From NCBI RefSeq assembly GCF_002797875.1, contig NZ_PGFC01000003.1, positions 186,001 through 250,000 on the forward strand: a stretch of DNA of 64,000 bases, in the 5' to 3' direction. Positions 54,568 to 64,000 of this stretch are shown here, one piece after another (position 1 is the first letter of the stretch; every line of letters starts with the position of its first letter). A program made the translations under genes and the position numbers. The notes beneath the pieces were generated by a model. That model saw only the letters and a program-made list of their open reading frames with translations, did not search any database and had not been told where the DNA came from. The DNA is from Pseudoscardovia suis (GTDB lineage: Bacteria; Actinomycetota; Actinomycetes; Actinomycetales; Bifidobacteriaceae).

Positions 54568-55704
54568 TCAGGCTTCTGTGGACGGTGCCTGCGGAGCATC
54601 AGGCGTCTTCTCAGCCTTGTTGTTCTCCTGGTCAGCCGTGTTCTCCTGATCATCCTTGGACACAGCGATGCCTGCGGTCTGCTTGTTGAGCTGCTCCATC
54701 GCGCGACGCTTCTCTTCGGATTCGATGCCGATCTTCCAGCCGGTGAGCTTGGCGGCCAAACGCGCGTTCTGACCTTCCTTGCCGATGGCGAGGCTGAGTT
54801 GATCGTCATGGATGAACGCGATGGCGGTCTGGTTCTTTTCGCTCACGACCTGCACGCTCACCGCATGGGCAGGCGACAGCGCGGCGGCAACGAACTTCGC
54901 GGGATCATCGGACCAATCGACGATATCGATCTTCTCTTTACCTAGGTTCTCCATGACAGCACGCACGCGGGAACCGCCGGGGCCAATGAGGGCACCCTTG
55001 GGGTTCACGCCAGGCGTGTTGGCACGCACAGCGATCTTCGTGCGGGCGCCAGCCTCACGGGCGATTGCCATGATCGACACGGCACCGGACACCAGCTCAG
55101 GCACCTCGCGCTCGAACAAACGACGCACGAGTTCCGGATGCGAACGCGAGACCACGATTTCCGGTCCACGCAGCCCGCGCGACACATTCACCACATACAC
55201 GCGCAGACGCTGGCCATGACGGTAATGCTCGCCAGGCACCTGTTCGCGGCGCGGCAGCAGCGCCTCCACATCGCCGATGGCGACGTGCACGTTATTGGGA
55301 TCCTTGGCATCCTGTTGGACGGTGCCGGTGATGAGCTTGCCTTTCTGACCGGCGAAAGCTCCAAAGACCTTGTTGTCGGCAGCCTGACGGAACAGCTGGG
55401 TGATGGTCTGACGCGCCGTTGCCGCAGCAAGACGACCGAAATCAGTCGGGGTGTCATCGTATTCAGGCCCCAGCTCAGGTTCCGGATATGGATTGTCCTC
55501 CGTGGGTTCCTGCGGGATTTCGTCACGCGCCCACACGGTGAATGTTCCAGCGCGGTCGTCAAGCTCCACGCGCGCATGTTTCGCAGCATGCGGCATCTTC
55601 AAATATGCGAGTCGGAAAGCCTCCGCAAGCGCATCATCCAAGGTTTGTGCATCAATGCCCTGTTCAGCTGCCAGCTTGTGCATTCCAGCCAAATCAAGTT
55701 CCAT
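54568..55704 (-). CDS. nusA: Transcription termination/antitermination factor NusA
   Basis: 378 residues. N-terminal RNA-polymerase-binding domain (MELDLAGMHKLAAEQGIDAQTLDDALAEA), S1 domain (KGKLITGTVQQDAKDPNNVHVAIGDVEALLPRREQVPGE), KH domains (IAREAGARTKIAVRAN; GPGGSRVRAVMENLGKEKIDIVDWSDDPAKFVAAALSPAHAV). C-terminal acidic tail of ~40 residues. RimP is not found next to it; the upstream side is a divergent gene. Confidence 0.95.
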   Translation of the reverse strand: MELDLAGMHKLAAEQGIDAQTLDDALAEAFRLAYLKMPHAAKHARVELDDRAGTFTVWARDEIPQEPTEDNPYPEPELGPEYDDTPTDFGRLAAATARQTITQLFRQAADNKVFGAFAGQKGKLITGTVQQDAKDPNNVHVAIGDVEALLPRREQVPGEHYRHGQRLRVYVVNVSRGLRGPEIVVSRSHPELVRRLFEREVPELVSGAVSIMAIAREAGARTKIAVRANTPGVNPKGALIGPGGSRVRAVMENLGKEKIDIVDWSDDPAKFVAAALSPAHAVSVQVVSEKNQTAIAFIHDDQLSLAIGKEGQNARLAAKLTGWKIGIESEEKRRAMEQLNKQTAGIAVSKDDQENTADQENNKAEKTPDAPQAPSTEA

Positions 55705-55895
55705 GCCGAGACCTCCGTATGAAATTATTCATGAAATTATTCAGGCAGGCATATTCCTGCCATGTGGCATACATCATAGTGAGATTTTGCAACGCCACGC
55801 AACCAGCCATCTGTGCGCGTGCTGCACCCCGGTCGTTTCCGCTTCCCCATCTGTCCGCCTTCCCCTGCACTGCCTGTCTGCGGTACCCCGGGCCT

Positions 55896-55907
55896 TACAC
55901 TGGTGGC
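55896..55907 (+). promoter_or_regulatory. Possible -10 of a leaderless transcript
   Basis: TACACT (55896-55901) lies 6 nt before the ATG at 55908, where no Shine-Dalgarno sequence is seen. The -35 match is poor, so this is a weak call. Confidence 0.35.
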
Positions 55908-57230
55908 ATGTTTTCTTCTCATCGGGCCGCGAAACAATCGGTTGGGGGCGCGGCACCCTTCGCCGTACGCTGCGCATCCCTGTGTGCTGCGCTGTGTCTG
56001 ACGTCGCTGGGCACACTCGTGCCCGGAGATTGGGCAGCCTCATCTGCTGGGTCGCTGCCGACCGCGCAGGCAGCCACCGCACAGGCTGCATCCGATCGTT
56101 CCGACAGCTCAGCGGAAAACACCAGCTGTGCCTATAACCTCGCCCTTGCCAAATCCTGGTATGACGTCTCCAACTGGGCGCCTTCCCCCACGCAGCGTCT
56201 GCTCATGGCCATGGGGGCGCGCACAGCATGGAGCCGCACCGCAGCGCTGTGTCCAACCGCCATATTCCCTGAAGCAACGGTGAGGGCGGCCGTATCGCAA
56301 TACCGCGCGAATCGACTCGCCGCCGCACAAGGCCGCCAGGCATGGCTGACTAACAGCGCTTTCTTCAATGATTCCAAAGCTGTGATGGATGCAGCACGTT
56401 CAGCGTGCGGCAAGGACTCTTCTGCACTCGACCTGACGCCTACCAGCAATGCATCCGGCACCGGCAATGATGCAGACAGCGACAGCACAAGCAGCAACGC
56501 GTCATGTGTCTCTCAATCAAGCGCACAGCCTTCCCAAGTGATCGGCGCCACAAACGATGAGCTCAACGCCATCTCCACCGCGTACGACCGTGCCGGTTTC
56601 ATCATGACGTATCGCGACGCGCAGAATTCCAATGCAGCGGACCTGTCCTCCGCCTCAACGTACTTGCAAGGCGCGGCTAATTATGCGGCGATGGTGACGC
56701 TGGGCGGCGAGCATGCCACCCGCAACGGCGTGTATTTCACCAAGACAATCAGCGCCATGGCCGATTCCGTGACCGATCCTGCCACTGGTTACAAGATGCC
56801 TGTAGGCACAAGCGTGCAATTGGACATGGTGATCGAAGCATTGAGTGAAATCTCCTCGTCGGCCTCGCAGGATGCTTCATCCGACGAATCCAAAACTTCA
56901 GCTGATTCAGCTGCAAGTGCCACGAATACTACGAGCGCACAGGCGCAGAAGACGGAAGAATCGCAGAACAGTTCCGATTCCAGCGCACGCTCGGCAAACC
57001 AGCAGACGAATGCCTCCGGCAGTGTCAGCATCGGTCTTGACTACACCCGGCAGACAATCACCGTAAGCGGCACAGCCTACGAACCAGACAGCGACGGATC
57101 AACGGATCCGTCCAAGGGGTTGACATCACCTGCCGCTCGCCGCCGAGCAATCAGCGAGGAACTCAGCGCGCGGCTGCTCAGCTGTTTCAATGCAGGCGTC
57201 CCTGCCCGCGAAGACATCGTGCTGGGATAG
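55908..57230 (+). CDS. Secreted protein of unknown function
   Basis: 440 residues from the ATG at 55908. It starts with a basic stretch and a hydrophobic signal (FAVRCASLCAALCLTSLGTLV) with a likely cleavage near AQAATAQA. A helical, Cys-containing region (residues ~65-165: CAYNLALAKSWYDVSNW; AALCPTAIFPEATVRAAVSQY) is followed by Ser/Asn-rich spacers and a second conserved region (NDELNAISTAYDRAGFIMTYRDAQ; YAAMVTLGGEHATRNGVYFTKTISAMA). The C terminus is again Ser/Thr-rich. No family is recognised. Divergent from nusA. Confidence 0.6.
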   Translation: MFSSHRAAKQSVGGAAPFAVRCASLCAALCLTSLGTLVPGDWAASSAGSLPTAQAATAQAASDRSDSSAENTSCAYNLALAKSWYDVSNWAPSPTQRLLMAMGARTAWSRTAALCPTAIFPEATVRAAVSQYRANRLAAAQGRQAWLTNSAFFNDSKAVMDAARSACGKDSSALDLTPTSNASGTGNDADSDSTSSNASCVSQSSAQPSQVIGATNDELNAISTAYDRAGFIMTYRDAQNSNAADLSSASTYLQGAANYAAMVTLGGEHATRNGVYFTKTISAMADSVTDPATGYKMPVGTSVQLDMVIEALSEISSSASQDASSDESKTSADSAASATNTTSAQAQKTEESQNSSDSSARSANQQTNASGSVSIGLDYTRQTITVSGTAYEPDSDGSTDPSKGLTSPAARRRAISEELSARLLSCFNAGVPAREDIVLG

Positions 57231-57257
57231 CGAACGGGATTTCATGTTAATTTAGCT

Positions 57258-57290
57258 CGCAATATTCCCGCAATATTCCCGCAATATTAA
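57258..57290. repeat. 11-bp tandem repeat AATATTCCCGC
   Basis: Three copies of GCAATATTCCC with 11-bp period lie between the secreted-protein stop and the terminator stem. Confidence 0.8.
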
Positions 57291-57291
57291 T

Positions 57292-57321
57292 TTAGCCCGC
57301 AGCCTTGCAGCTGCGGGCTAA
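57292..57321. terminator. Bidirectional terminator between tuf and the secreted-protein gene
   Basis: TTAGCCCGCAGC and its complement form a perfect 12-bp stem with a 6-nt loop; AT-rich sequence follows in both directions. It is 79 bp past the tuf stop. Confidence 0.85.
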
Positions 57322-57399
57322 ATGTTAAGCCTTGCCAACCGGCTTGCGTGTGCTAAATCGCACGCGCAAGCCAGCGTTCAAGCCATCAAGCAACTAAAA

Positions 57400-58599
57400 C
57401 TACTCGATGATCTTGGTGACACGGCCGGAGCCAACGGTGTGGCCGCCTTCGCGCACAGCGAAGGTCAGGCCCTGCTCCATAGCAACCGGCTGGATCAGCT
57501 CGACGGAGAACGTCGCGTGATCGCCAGGCTGAACCATCTCGACACCTTCCGGCAGGGTGATGACGCCGGTGACGTCGGTGGTGCGGAAGTAGAACTGCGG
57601 ACGGTAGTTGGAGAAGAACGGCGAGTGACGGCCACCTTCGTCCTTGGTGAGGACGTAGACCTCAGCCTCGAACTTGTGGTGAGGAGTCACGGAGCCGGGC
57701 TTCGCGACGACCTGGCCACGCTCGACCTGGTCGCGGTTGATGCCGCGGAGCAGCAGACCGGTGTTGTCGCCAGCCTCGGCGGTGTCCATCGTCTTGTGGA
57801 AGGTCTCGATGGAGGTCACGGTGGTCTTCTGGGTCGGACGGAGGCCGACGATCTCGACTTCGCTGTTGACGGGCAGCTGGCCACGCTCAACACGGCCGGT
57901 CACAACGGTGCCACGGCCGGAGATGGTGAAGACGTCCTCGATAGGCATCAGGAACGGCTTGTCAAGGTCGTGGACCGGGGTCGGGATGTAGTCATCGACA
58001 GCGTCCATGAGCTGCTTGATGGTCTCAACCCAGTGCTCGTGATCCGGAGCGTCGTCGTGGAGAGCGCCGTAAGCGGAGGTGCGGATGACCGGGCAGTCGC
58101 GATCGAAGCCGTTCTCCTCGAGGAGGTCGCGAACTTCTTCTTCGACCAGCTCGATGAGCTCTTCATCTTCGACCATATCGCACTTGTTGAGGGCGACGAG
58201 GATCCTCGGCACGCCCACCTGACGAGCGAGCAGCACGTGCTCGCGGGTCTGAGCCATCGGGCCATCGGTGGCGGCGACAACGAGGATTGCGCCATCCATC
58301 TGAGCAGCGCCGGTGATCATGTTCTTCACGAAGTCGGCGTGGCCAGGGCAGTCCACGTGAGCGTAGTGACGCTTCGCGGTCTGGTACTCGATGTGAGCGA
58401 TGTTGATGGTGATACCGCGGTCCTTCTCTTCAGGAGCGGAATCGATCTGATCGAAGTCGTACTCCGGGTTGAGGTCGGGGTACTCCTCATGCAGAACCTT
58501 GGAGATAGCGGCGGTCAGGGTCGTCTTGCCGTGATCGACGTGACCGATCGTACCGATGTTAACGTGCGGCTTGGTGCGCTCGTACTTGGCCTTTGCCAT
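57400..58599 (-). CDS. tuf: Elongation factor Tu
   Basis: 399 residues with AGGAGG upstream. [23 protein letters not shown] (G1), the [15 protein letters not shown] switch [16 protein letters not shown] (G3), NKCDMVED (G4) and the C-terminal domains II and III ([41 protein letters not shown]) are intact. It delivers aminoacyl-tRNA to the ribosome. Last gene of rpsL-rpsG-fusA-tuf, separated from fusA by 246 bp, which could hold an extra promoter. Confidence 0.98.
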   Translation of the reverse strand: MAKAKYERTKPHVNIGTIGHVDHGKTTLTAAISKVLHEEYPDLNPEYDFDQIDSAPEEKDRGITINIAHIEYQTAKRHYAHVDCPGHADFVKNMITGAAQMDGAILVVAATDGPMAQTREHVLLARQVGVPRILVALNKCDMVEDEELIELVEEEVRDLLEENGFDRDCPVIRTSAYGALHDDAPDHEHWVETIKQLMDAVDDYIPTPVHDLDKPFLMPIEDVFTISGRGTVVTGRVERGQLPVNSEVEIVGLRPTQKTTVTSIETFHKTMDTAEAGDNTGLLLRGINRDQVERGQVVAKPGSVTPHHKFEAEVYVLTKDEGGRHSPFFSNYRPQFYFRTTDVTGVITLPEGVEMVQPGDHATFSVELIQPVAMEQGLTFAVREGGHTVGSGRVTKIIE

Positions 58600-58845
58600 A
58601 TTTATGTCCTCCTGGACGTGTAGTAGTTAGCCCCTGATTCCGAAGGAGTCTCCGAAAATGACAGGCACCCGCTACATATTACTTGTTTTTGGGGTTTTAC
58701 GCCACTTCGTGTCATGCCCCAAACCTATCGAACGTTATCTTATAGGTCGTGCATGACAGCCGACGTGGCGAACGCTTCAAAGCAGTGCCCACGGCGGGGC
58801 GACGGACGCAATCATAGCAATCGCGCCGCCCCGCCATGCGGGCGA

Positions 58846-60972
58846 CTACTCGCCGCGCTGGGACTTGATGATCTCGTCGGCGACGGCCTTCGGGACCTCG
58901 GCGTAGGAATCCATCTGCATGGTGAACATGGCGCGACCCTGGGTCTTGCCACGAAGATCACCGATGTAGCCGAACATCTCGGAAAGCGGCACCTTGGCGT
59001 CGATGACCTTGACACCGGTGGCGTCGGTCATGGACTGGATGGAGCCACGACGGGAGTTCAGATCGCCCATGACATCGCCCATGTACTCTTCCGGAGTACG
59101 AACCTCGACGGCCATGATCGGCTCGAGGATGACGGGCTTTGCCTTGACAGCGGCTTCCTTGAAGCACATGGAGCCAGCGATCTTGAAGGCCATTTCCGAA
59201 GAATCGACCGGGTGCATCTGGCCATCGATGAGCTCTGCCTTGACGCCGACCACGGGGAAGCCCGCGACCACGCCGGACTGCATGGCTTCCTGCACGCCAG
59301 CCTCGACGGACGGGATGAACTCCTGGGAGATGTGGCCGCCGGTGACCTTGTCTTCGAAGACGAAGTCCTTGCCAGCCTCTTCCTCGTTCGTCGGGTCGAT
59401 CGGCATGAAGTTCATGAGGACCTTTGCGAACTGGCCGGAACCACCGGTCTGCTTCTTGTGGGTGTAGCCCTCGTTGAGCACAGGCTTGCGAATCGTCTCG
59501 CGGTACGCGACCTGCGGCTTGCCCACGTTGCACTCAACGTGGAACTCGCGGCGCATACGGTCGACGATGATGTCGAGCTGGAGCTCGCCCATGCCTGCGA
59601 TCAGGGTCTGGCCGGACTCTTCGTCGGTCGTGACCTGGAACGTCGGATCCTCGTCGGAGAGGCGAGCAAGAGCGTTGCCCATCTTCTCCTGATCGTTCTT
59701 CGTCTTGGGCTCGACGGCGACCTGGATCACAGGATCCGGGAAGGTCAGGGACTCAAGAGCGATCGGAGCGTTCTCGTCGCACAGCGTGTCGCCGGTGGTG
59801 ACGTTCTTCAGGCCGATGAACGCGTAGATGTTGCCGGCGAGAGCCTGCTCGACCGGAATCTCCTTATCGGCGTTCATCTCGAACAGCTTGCCGATGCGTT
59901 CCTTCTTGCCCTTGGTGGAGTCCAGCACGGTGTCGCCGGGCTTGCACTCGCCGGAGTAGACACGCACGTAGACGAGCTTGCCGTAGAACGGGTGAGCGGC
60001 AATCTTGAAGGCCAGTGCGGAGAAGTGCTCGTCCTCGCTGGGCTTGCGATCGATCTCGACGGATTCGTCGGACGGATCGTAGCCGACGATTGCCGGCACG
60101 TCCACGGGGGACGGCAGGTAGTCGACGACAGCGTCCAGCATCGGCTGCACGCCCTTGTCCTTGAATGCAGAGCCGCAGAACACCGGGTATGCCTCGGAGG
60201 CGATCGTCAGCTTGCGGACGGCCTTGCGGATCTCGTCCTCAGTGATCTCTTCGCCGGCGAAGTACTTCTCCATGAGGGCGTCGTCGGTCTCGGCGACGGT
60301 CTCGAGAAGCTCATCGCGGTACTTGTCCGCGGTCTCCTTGAGGTCCTCAGGGATGTCGGTCGTGTCGTAGTGAGCGCCCAGATCCTGGGTGTCGTGCCAC
60401 ACATAGGCAACCATGCGCACCAGGTCGACGACGCCGGTGAACTCGTTCTCAGCGCCGATCGGGATCTGCATGACGATCGGCTTAGCACCGAGCTTCTGCT
60501 TGATGGTGTCCACCGAGTAGAAGAAGTTGGCGCCGAGCTTATCCATCTTGTTGACGAAGCAGATACGCGGGACGTTGTACTTATCGGCCTGACGCCACAC
60601 AGTCTCGGACTGGGGCTCCACGCCTTCCTTGGCATCGAACACGGTCACTGCACCATCGAGGACGCGCAGAGAGCGCTCCACCTCGGCCGTGAAGTCCACG
60701 TGGCCAGGGGTATCGATGATGTTGATCTTGAACTTGTCCTTGGTGTCGTGGGACTGACGGCTCCAGTAGCAGGTGGTCGCAGCAGACGTAATGGTGATGC
60801 CGCGTTCCTTCTCCTGTGCCATCCAATCCATCGTCGAAGCGCCATCGTGGGTCTCACCGATCTTGTAGTTCTTGCCGGTGTAGTACAGGATGCGCTCGGT
60901 GGTGGTGGTCTTGCCTGCATCGATATGCGCCATGATACCGATGTTGCGGATCTTGCTCAGATCTTCAGCCAT
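58846..60972 (-). CDS. fusA: Elongation factor G
   Basis: 708 residues. GTPase G1 [21 protein letters not shown]-type start, [47 protein letters not shown]. Domain II ([22 protein letters not shown]) and domains III-V ([42 protein letters not shown]) are complete. It translocates tRNA-mRNA on the ribosome. 34 bp from rpsG in the str operon. Confidence 0.98.
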   Translation of the reverse strand: MAEDLSKIRNIGIMAHIDAGKTTTTERILYYTGKNYKIGETHDGASTMDWMAQEKERGITITSAATTCYWSRQSHDTKDKFKINIIDTPGHVDFTAEVERSLRVLDGAVTVFDAKEGVEPQSETVWRQADKYNVPRICFVNKMDKLGANFFYSVDTIKQKLGAKPIVMQIPIGAENEFTGVVDLVRMVAYVWHDTQDLGAHYDTTDIPEDLKETADKYRDELLETVAETDDALMEKYFAGEEITEDEIRKAVRKLTIASEAYPVFCGSAFKDKGVQPMLDAVVDYLPSPVDVPAIVGYDPSDESVEIDRKPSEDEHFSALAFKIAAHPFYGKLVYVRVYSGECKPGDTVLDSTKGKKERIGKLFEMNADKEIPVEQALAGNIYAFIGLKNVTTGDTLCDENAPIALESLTFPDPVIQVAVEPKTKNDQEKMGNALARLSDEDPTFQVTTDEESGQTLIAGMGELQLDIIVDRMRREFHVECNVGKPQVAYRETIRKPVLNEGYTHKKQTGGSGQFAKVLMNFMPIDPTNEEEAGKDFVFEDKVTGGHISQEFIPSVEAGVQEAMQSGVVAGFPVVGVKAELIDGQMHPVDSSEMAFKIAGSMCFKEAAVKAKPVILEPIMAVEVRTPEEYMGDVMGDLNSRRGSIQSMTDATGVKVIDAKVPLSEMFGYIGDLRGKTQGRAMFTMQMDSYAEVPKAVADEIIKSQRGE

Positions 60973-61006
60973 TTATATTCCTTAGCTTTCGTAAGCGAAT
61001 GTGGAA

Positions 61007-61477
61007 CTACCAGCGGTAGTGAGCAAAGGCCTTGTTGGCCTCTGCCATCTTGTGGGTATCCTCGCGACGCTTCACGGAAGCACCCAAGCCGTTGGAGGCA
61101 TCAAGGATCTCGTTGGCGAGGCGCTCAGCCATCGTCTTCTCACGACGAGCGCGGGAGAAGTCGGTGAGCCAACGCAGCGACAGGGTGTTGGCACGGTTGG
61201 GCTTGACTTCGACAGGCACCTGGTAGGTGGCGCCGCCGACGCGGCGGGAACGCACCTCGAGGGACGGACGAATGTTGTCAAGAGCGCGCTTGAGGACAGC
61301 GACCGGCTCCTGGTCGGTCTTCTCCTTCACGATATCAAGCGCGGAGTACACGATGGCCTCAGCCTTGGACTTCTTGCCATCGAGGAGAATCTTGTTGATG
61401 AGCTGTGCGACAACCGTCGAACCGTAGATCGGATCGGGCTGGAGCTCGTGCTTCTTTGCGGGTCCTTTACGTGACAT
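61007..61477 (-). CDS. rpsG: Ribosomal protein S7
   Basis: 156 residues, standard length. [91 protein letters not shown] and the C-terminal [21 protein letters not shown] are canonical S7. 30S assembly and E-site contact. Starts 5 bp after the rpsL stop. Confidence 0.98.
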   Translation of the reverse strand: MSRKGPAKKHELQPDPIYGSTVVAQLINKILLDGKKSKAEAIVYSALDIVKEKTDQEPVAVLKRALDNIRPSLEVRSRRVGGATYQVPVEVKPNRANTLSLRWLTDFSRARREKTMAERLANEILDASNGLGASVKRREDTHKMAEANKAFAHYRW

Positions 61478-61482
61478 TCTGG

Positions 61483-61854
61483 TTACTTCGCCTTCTTTGC
61501 GCCATACAGGGAACGACCCTGCTTACGGTCCTTAACGCCTTGGGTATCGAGAGCGCCACGCACGATGTGGTAACGCACACCCGGCAGATCCTTCACACGG
61601 CCGCCGCGCACCAGCACGATGGAGTGTTCCTGAAGGTTGTGGCCCTCGCCCGGGATGTAGGCGGTGACTTCCACGCCGGAGCTCAGGCGCACACGGGCAA
61701 CCTTACGCAGTGCCGAATTCGGCTTCTTCGGGGTGGTGGTGTAAACACGGGTGCAGACGCCGCGGCGCAGCGGAGAACCCTTGAGAGCCAAAGTCTTGGA
61801 CTTCTTCGACTTCGGCTTACGTCCCTTGCGGACGAGCTGTTCAATCGTAGGCAA
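61483..61854 (-). CDS. rpsL: Ribosomal protein S12
   Basis: 123 residues. [59 protein letters not shown] is the S12 signature, with the KPNSALRK and [10 protein letters not shown] loops of streptomycin relevance intact. The start codon is TTG (61854), behind GGAG at 8 nt, giving the standard N terminus. First gene of the str operon. Confidence 0.98.
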   Translation of the reverse strand: MPTIEQLVRKGRKPKSKKSKTLALKGSPLRRGVCTRVYTTTPKKPNSALRKVARVRLSSGVEVTAYIPGEGHNLQEHSIVLVRGGRVKDLPGVRYHIVRGALDTQGVKDRKQGRSLYGAKKAK

Positions 61855-62130
61855 CTTGTTATCTCCGATTTATAATCGATGTTCTTCACGTGGGGGCCGC
61901 CACACTGCGGCTACCGCACGGTTGTTTAACACCCGAAATCGGATAGCCCTGGTCCACCGGCCCGATGGCCCGTCGCCCTGTCTGACGCATTGCTGCGCGG
62001 AGTCATAAGGCTCGGGGGTATCCCGCTCGGACGGCTTAACGCCGTCAACGGCACACACAAATAGAAAGTATACCGCCTGCATGGACCACGCCACGCCGAA
62101 GGCAATCGAAAACGTAACGCCATGGCGGCG
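61855..62130 (-). promoter_or_regulatory. Leader and promoter region of the str operon
   Basis: 276 bp upstream of rpsL. A -10-like TATACT (minus strand, 62072-62067) is followed by a leader containing a GACGGC/GCCGTC hairpin (62030-62046). The -35 is weak (TTCGGC at 17 bp). A second AT-rich TTATAAAT lies close to the start codon. Assignment of the start site is uncertain. Confidence 0.4.
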
Positions 62131-63582
62131 CTACCGCGTCAGGTCCTCCGCATCGTCTGCATCATCCCCATCATCGACGTCATCATCCCAGTCGTCGTAT
62201 TCGCCGGATTCCTCGTTTTTTTGGAACTGCTCGGCGTAGTCAACGGCAGTCTGCTCGTCGTCAGTGAGGCGACCCTCCTGGGAACGACGCGCCGCGACGG
62301 CGAGGAAGTCCTCGACGATGGTGTCAGCGTCGTCGAAGGCGAAAATCCCCGGCGTACCCGCATCATCCTGTTCGATGAGCACGGTGAGCATGCGGGCGAT
62401 GTCGGCGAATTCTTCATCCGTCAAATCGCCGTCGGCAAGCAACTGCGCCGCGCCGCCTTTCTCAAAGCAGGGTATGACGGAATACACCGCGCCCGTGGTG
62501 TTGTGCCAGCCTTCGTGCAACAGCCACGCACGCTGCTCGTCCGTCTCGGGCTCCAAAGCATCTACGCAATGGATGCGACCCCACCCCTCCACATGCTTGG
62601 CAAGGTCAAAAATCTCATCATTGGCATCGGGAAAACCCTCCATGGCTGTCACCACGAATAGCGTGAATTCATCGCAACGACCCAGAATCCGCAGCATGTC
62701 CTTGACCGGATTGGGAAGGTCGAACTTCTCAATCATGATGAGACCGTATTTGACGGTGAAAGGATCCGCGCCACGCGCCACAAGGGTCACACCCACGCGC
62801 AGTAGATTGCTAAGGAACCGTTGGTCATCCGCCTCGTCGGAAATCGCTTGGATCATCGTCTCCTCCGCCTCAATGGCAGGCAGCGAATCCACCAAGTCAT
62901 TGAGCAAATCGATGGCTGTGCCTTCGTCATTGTCTTTTATGGCGTGAATGAGACCATGAATGGCCACGACCTGTTCCGGGGTCGGGTCCTCCACGCCCGC
63001 ACCGTAGAGCTCCATGCCATCGGCGAAACCATCGGCGTATTGCGATGAGGCGAGGTAAGCTCTGTCGCCCTCCCCCTCATCGTCTTCGTCATCGATGTAT
63101 GCAGACTGGGACCGCGCAAGGTCGTTCAAACCGTCTGTGATGTCTTCATACCCTGGAGCGAACGAGATGAGGCTGAATCCACGCGGAAGCATGCCATCGT
63201 CACCGATATGGGAAGCGATGATGGACAGGATGGGTTCAGGGCCATCCTCGTCATCCTCGTCATCCTCGTCATCCTCGTCATCCCCATCGTCATCGAAATC
63301 ATCGGCATCATCGTCGAAAGCATCGCCGCCGAAATCGTCACCATCGAAATCAGCACCACCGTAATCAACACCGTCAAAATCGTCATCAAAGCCATCGTCT
63401 TCAGCGTCATCGCTGTCGAATTCAATGTCATCATCGCCGACCAGCCGGTCGTCACCGTCATCAGCCAGAGGCTCCGCCACGTAATCATGGGCGGGAATGT
63501 CCTCGCCGCCCCCATCGTGGGCAGCGCGCTCCCCTGTTATCGCGAAGCCTTCAGGATCGTCATCCTCAGCAGAATGCGACAT
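62131..63582 (-). CDS. Highly acidic protein of unknown function with helical repeats
   Basis: 483 residues. The N-terminal ~115 residues are mostly Asp, Glu and Gly (repeats such as DDEDDEDDEDDED). Residues ~120-450 are helical with a HEAT-like look (QVVAIHGLIHAIKDNDEGTAIDLLNDLVDSLPAIEAEETMIQAISD; GLIMIEKFDLPNPVKDMLRILGRCDEFTLFVV). A notable block is EGWGRIHCVDALEPETDEQRAWLLHEGW. The C-terminal ~40 residues are acidic again. No family name is assigned. Upstream of the str operon on the same strand but with its own gap. Confidence 0.6.
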   Translation of the reverse strand: MSHSAEDDDPEGFAITGERAAHDGGGEDIPAHDYVAEPLADDGDDRLVGDDDIEFDSDDAEDDGFDDDFDGVDYGGADFDGDDFGGDAFDDDADDFDDDGDDEDDEDDEDDEDGPEPILSIIASHIGDDGMLPRGFSLISFAPGYEDITDGLNDLARSQSAYIDDEDDEGEGDRAYLASSQYADGFADGMELYGAGVEDPTPEQVVAIHGLIHAIKDNDEGTAIDLLNDLVDSLPAIEAEETMIQAISDEADDQRFLSNLLRVGVTLVARGADPFTVKYGLIMIEKFDLPNPVKDMLRILGRCDEFTLFVVTAMEGFPDANDEIFDLAKHVEGWGRIHCVDALEPETDEQRAWLLHEGWHNTTGAVYSVIPCFEKGGAAQLLADGDLTDEEFADIARMLTVLIEQDDAGTPGIFAFDDADTIVEDFLAVAARRSQEGRLTDDEQTAVDYAEQFQKNEESGEYDDWDDDVDDGDDADDAEDLTR

Positions 63583-63665
63583 GACATTGCCCCCTTATCT
63601 CAGCGGTAATCTCGAAGGCAATTTTACGGCACAACGGCGGCGACATGAACGCGCGCCCACCTTGT

Positions 63666-64000
63666 TTATCGATTGTTTACTTTGGATTGATTTGTGGTCT
63701 GCGCAATTGTATCCGGGGTTTCGTCCGGCCGCAGCACGCCCACAAGCACACGGGCGTCGATGGTGATGCGGGATACCATGATTTTCTGCCGCTGCGCTTC
63801 GTCAAGGCGGAACGCCAGAGGCGTCATGCCGATGAGTGTGGGCACACGCTCCGGCGGCACGTCGAAGGTTCGCGTGGCGGGGATCACCGCCGTGGTGTCA
63901 CAATTGCGCTGGAAGATGCGCACCACATCACCCTCGTCATGGTCACCGTCTCCCAAAACGCGCCGTAGCTGCTCGAGATGCTGCGGACCAGGCACCACTT
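63666..64000 (-). CDS. Unknown protein, C-terminal part (5' end outside window)
   Basis: The frame is open from the window edge to TAA at 63666 and gives about 110 residues: QHLEQLRRVLGDGDHDEGDVVRIFQRNCDTTAVIPATRTFDVPPERVP and then IGMTPLAFRLDEAQRQKIMVSRITID. The open frame extends past the edge, so the start is not visible. No family is recognised. Confidence 0.5.
   Translation of the reverse strand, partial: VVPGPQHLEQLRRVLGDGDHDEGDVVRIFQRNCDTTAVIPATRTFDVPPERVPTLIGMTPLAFRLDEAQRQKIMVSRITIDARVLVGVLRPDETPDTIAQTTNQSKVNNR

Noticed and set aside
58714-61167. Very long open frame on the plus strand opposite fusA
   Set aside because: It is antisense to fusA, a conserved gene, and has no ribosome site or family features; GC-rich codon bias alone explains it.
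1-64000. tRNA and rRNA genes
   Set aside because: No T-loop GTTCGA-type sequence in a folding context and no rRNA signature were found by eye.

Overview
The window looks like a chromosomal segment of a Bifidobacterium or close actinobacterial relative. GC is high. The blocks rpsL-rpsG-fusA-tuf and infB-rbfA-truB-ribF are present, as are an NrtR-type NAD regulator beside nadABC and a complete set of cysteine-free ribosomal protein paralogues. I see no rRNA, tRNA, CRISPR array, insertion sequence or prophage.

Layout. 1-456 is the 3' end of a GH13 glycosidase. 0.5-13.5 kb is an accessory stretch, almost all on the minus strand: two membrane-anchored NERD-domain proteins (one with an intact nuclease motif, one degenerate), a DEDDh exonuclease, a protein with two copies of an integrase-like core-binding domain and no catalytic domain, two HAD-type phosphatases, an FMN-dependent alpha-hydroxy-acid dehydrogenase and a plus-strand membrane protein. 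14.0-20.6 kb is a plus-strand NAD operon: nrtR, nadA, nadB, nadC and a cysteine desulfurase. A palindromic operator overlaps its promoter -10 and a second, weaker copy lies upstream. 21.0-24.0 kb holds a zinc-starvation module: a minus-strand operon of cysteine-poor L28, L33, S14, L31B, L36 and L32 behind a promoter whose spacer is a Zur/Fur-like palindrome, with a divergent COG0523-type protein lacking a P-loop.

24.2-32.3 kb is a taurine assimilation locus: ABC transporter TauABC, an iron-type alcohol dehydrogenase (likely sulfoacetaldehyde reductase), a taurine aminotransferase, a PucR regulator and a TauE-type exporter. Together they would import taurine, move its amino group to 2-oxoglutarate, reduce sulfoacetaldehyde to isethionate and export the sulfonate. 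32.4-35.5 kb is the methionine transporter metQNI with its terminator. 35.9-47.8 kb mixes a small membrane protein, ketopantoate reductase, a class I aminotransferase, an acyl-CoA ligase, a U32-family protein, an exported protein, a HAD hydrolase, a flavodoxin-fold oxidoreductase and an NlpC/P60 hydrolase. 47.9-55.7 kb is ribF, truB, rbfA, infB, nusA. 55.9-57.2 kb is a secreted protein, 57.4-61.9 kb the str operon, and 62.1-64.0 kb an acidic protein of unknown function and a partial gene.

A feature seen across the whole window is tandem degenerate direct repeats with 8-18 bp units (mostly 14-17 bp). They sit between genes, often starting at or overlapping a stop codon, and similar repetitive low-complexity insertions lie in frame inside otherwise conserved enzymes (RibF, TruB, RbfA, MetN, MetQ).

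Coordinates and translations were read by eye. Family assignments come from recognised motifs, not from database searches.
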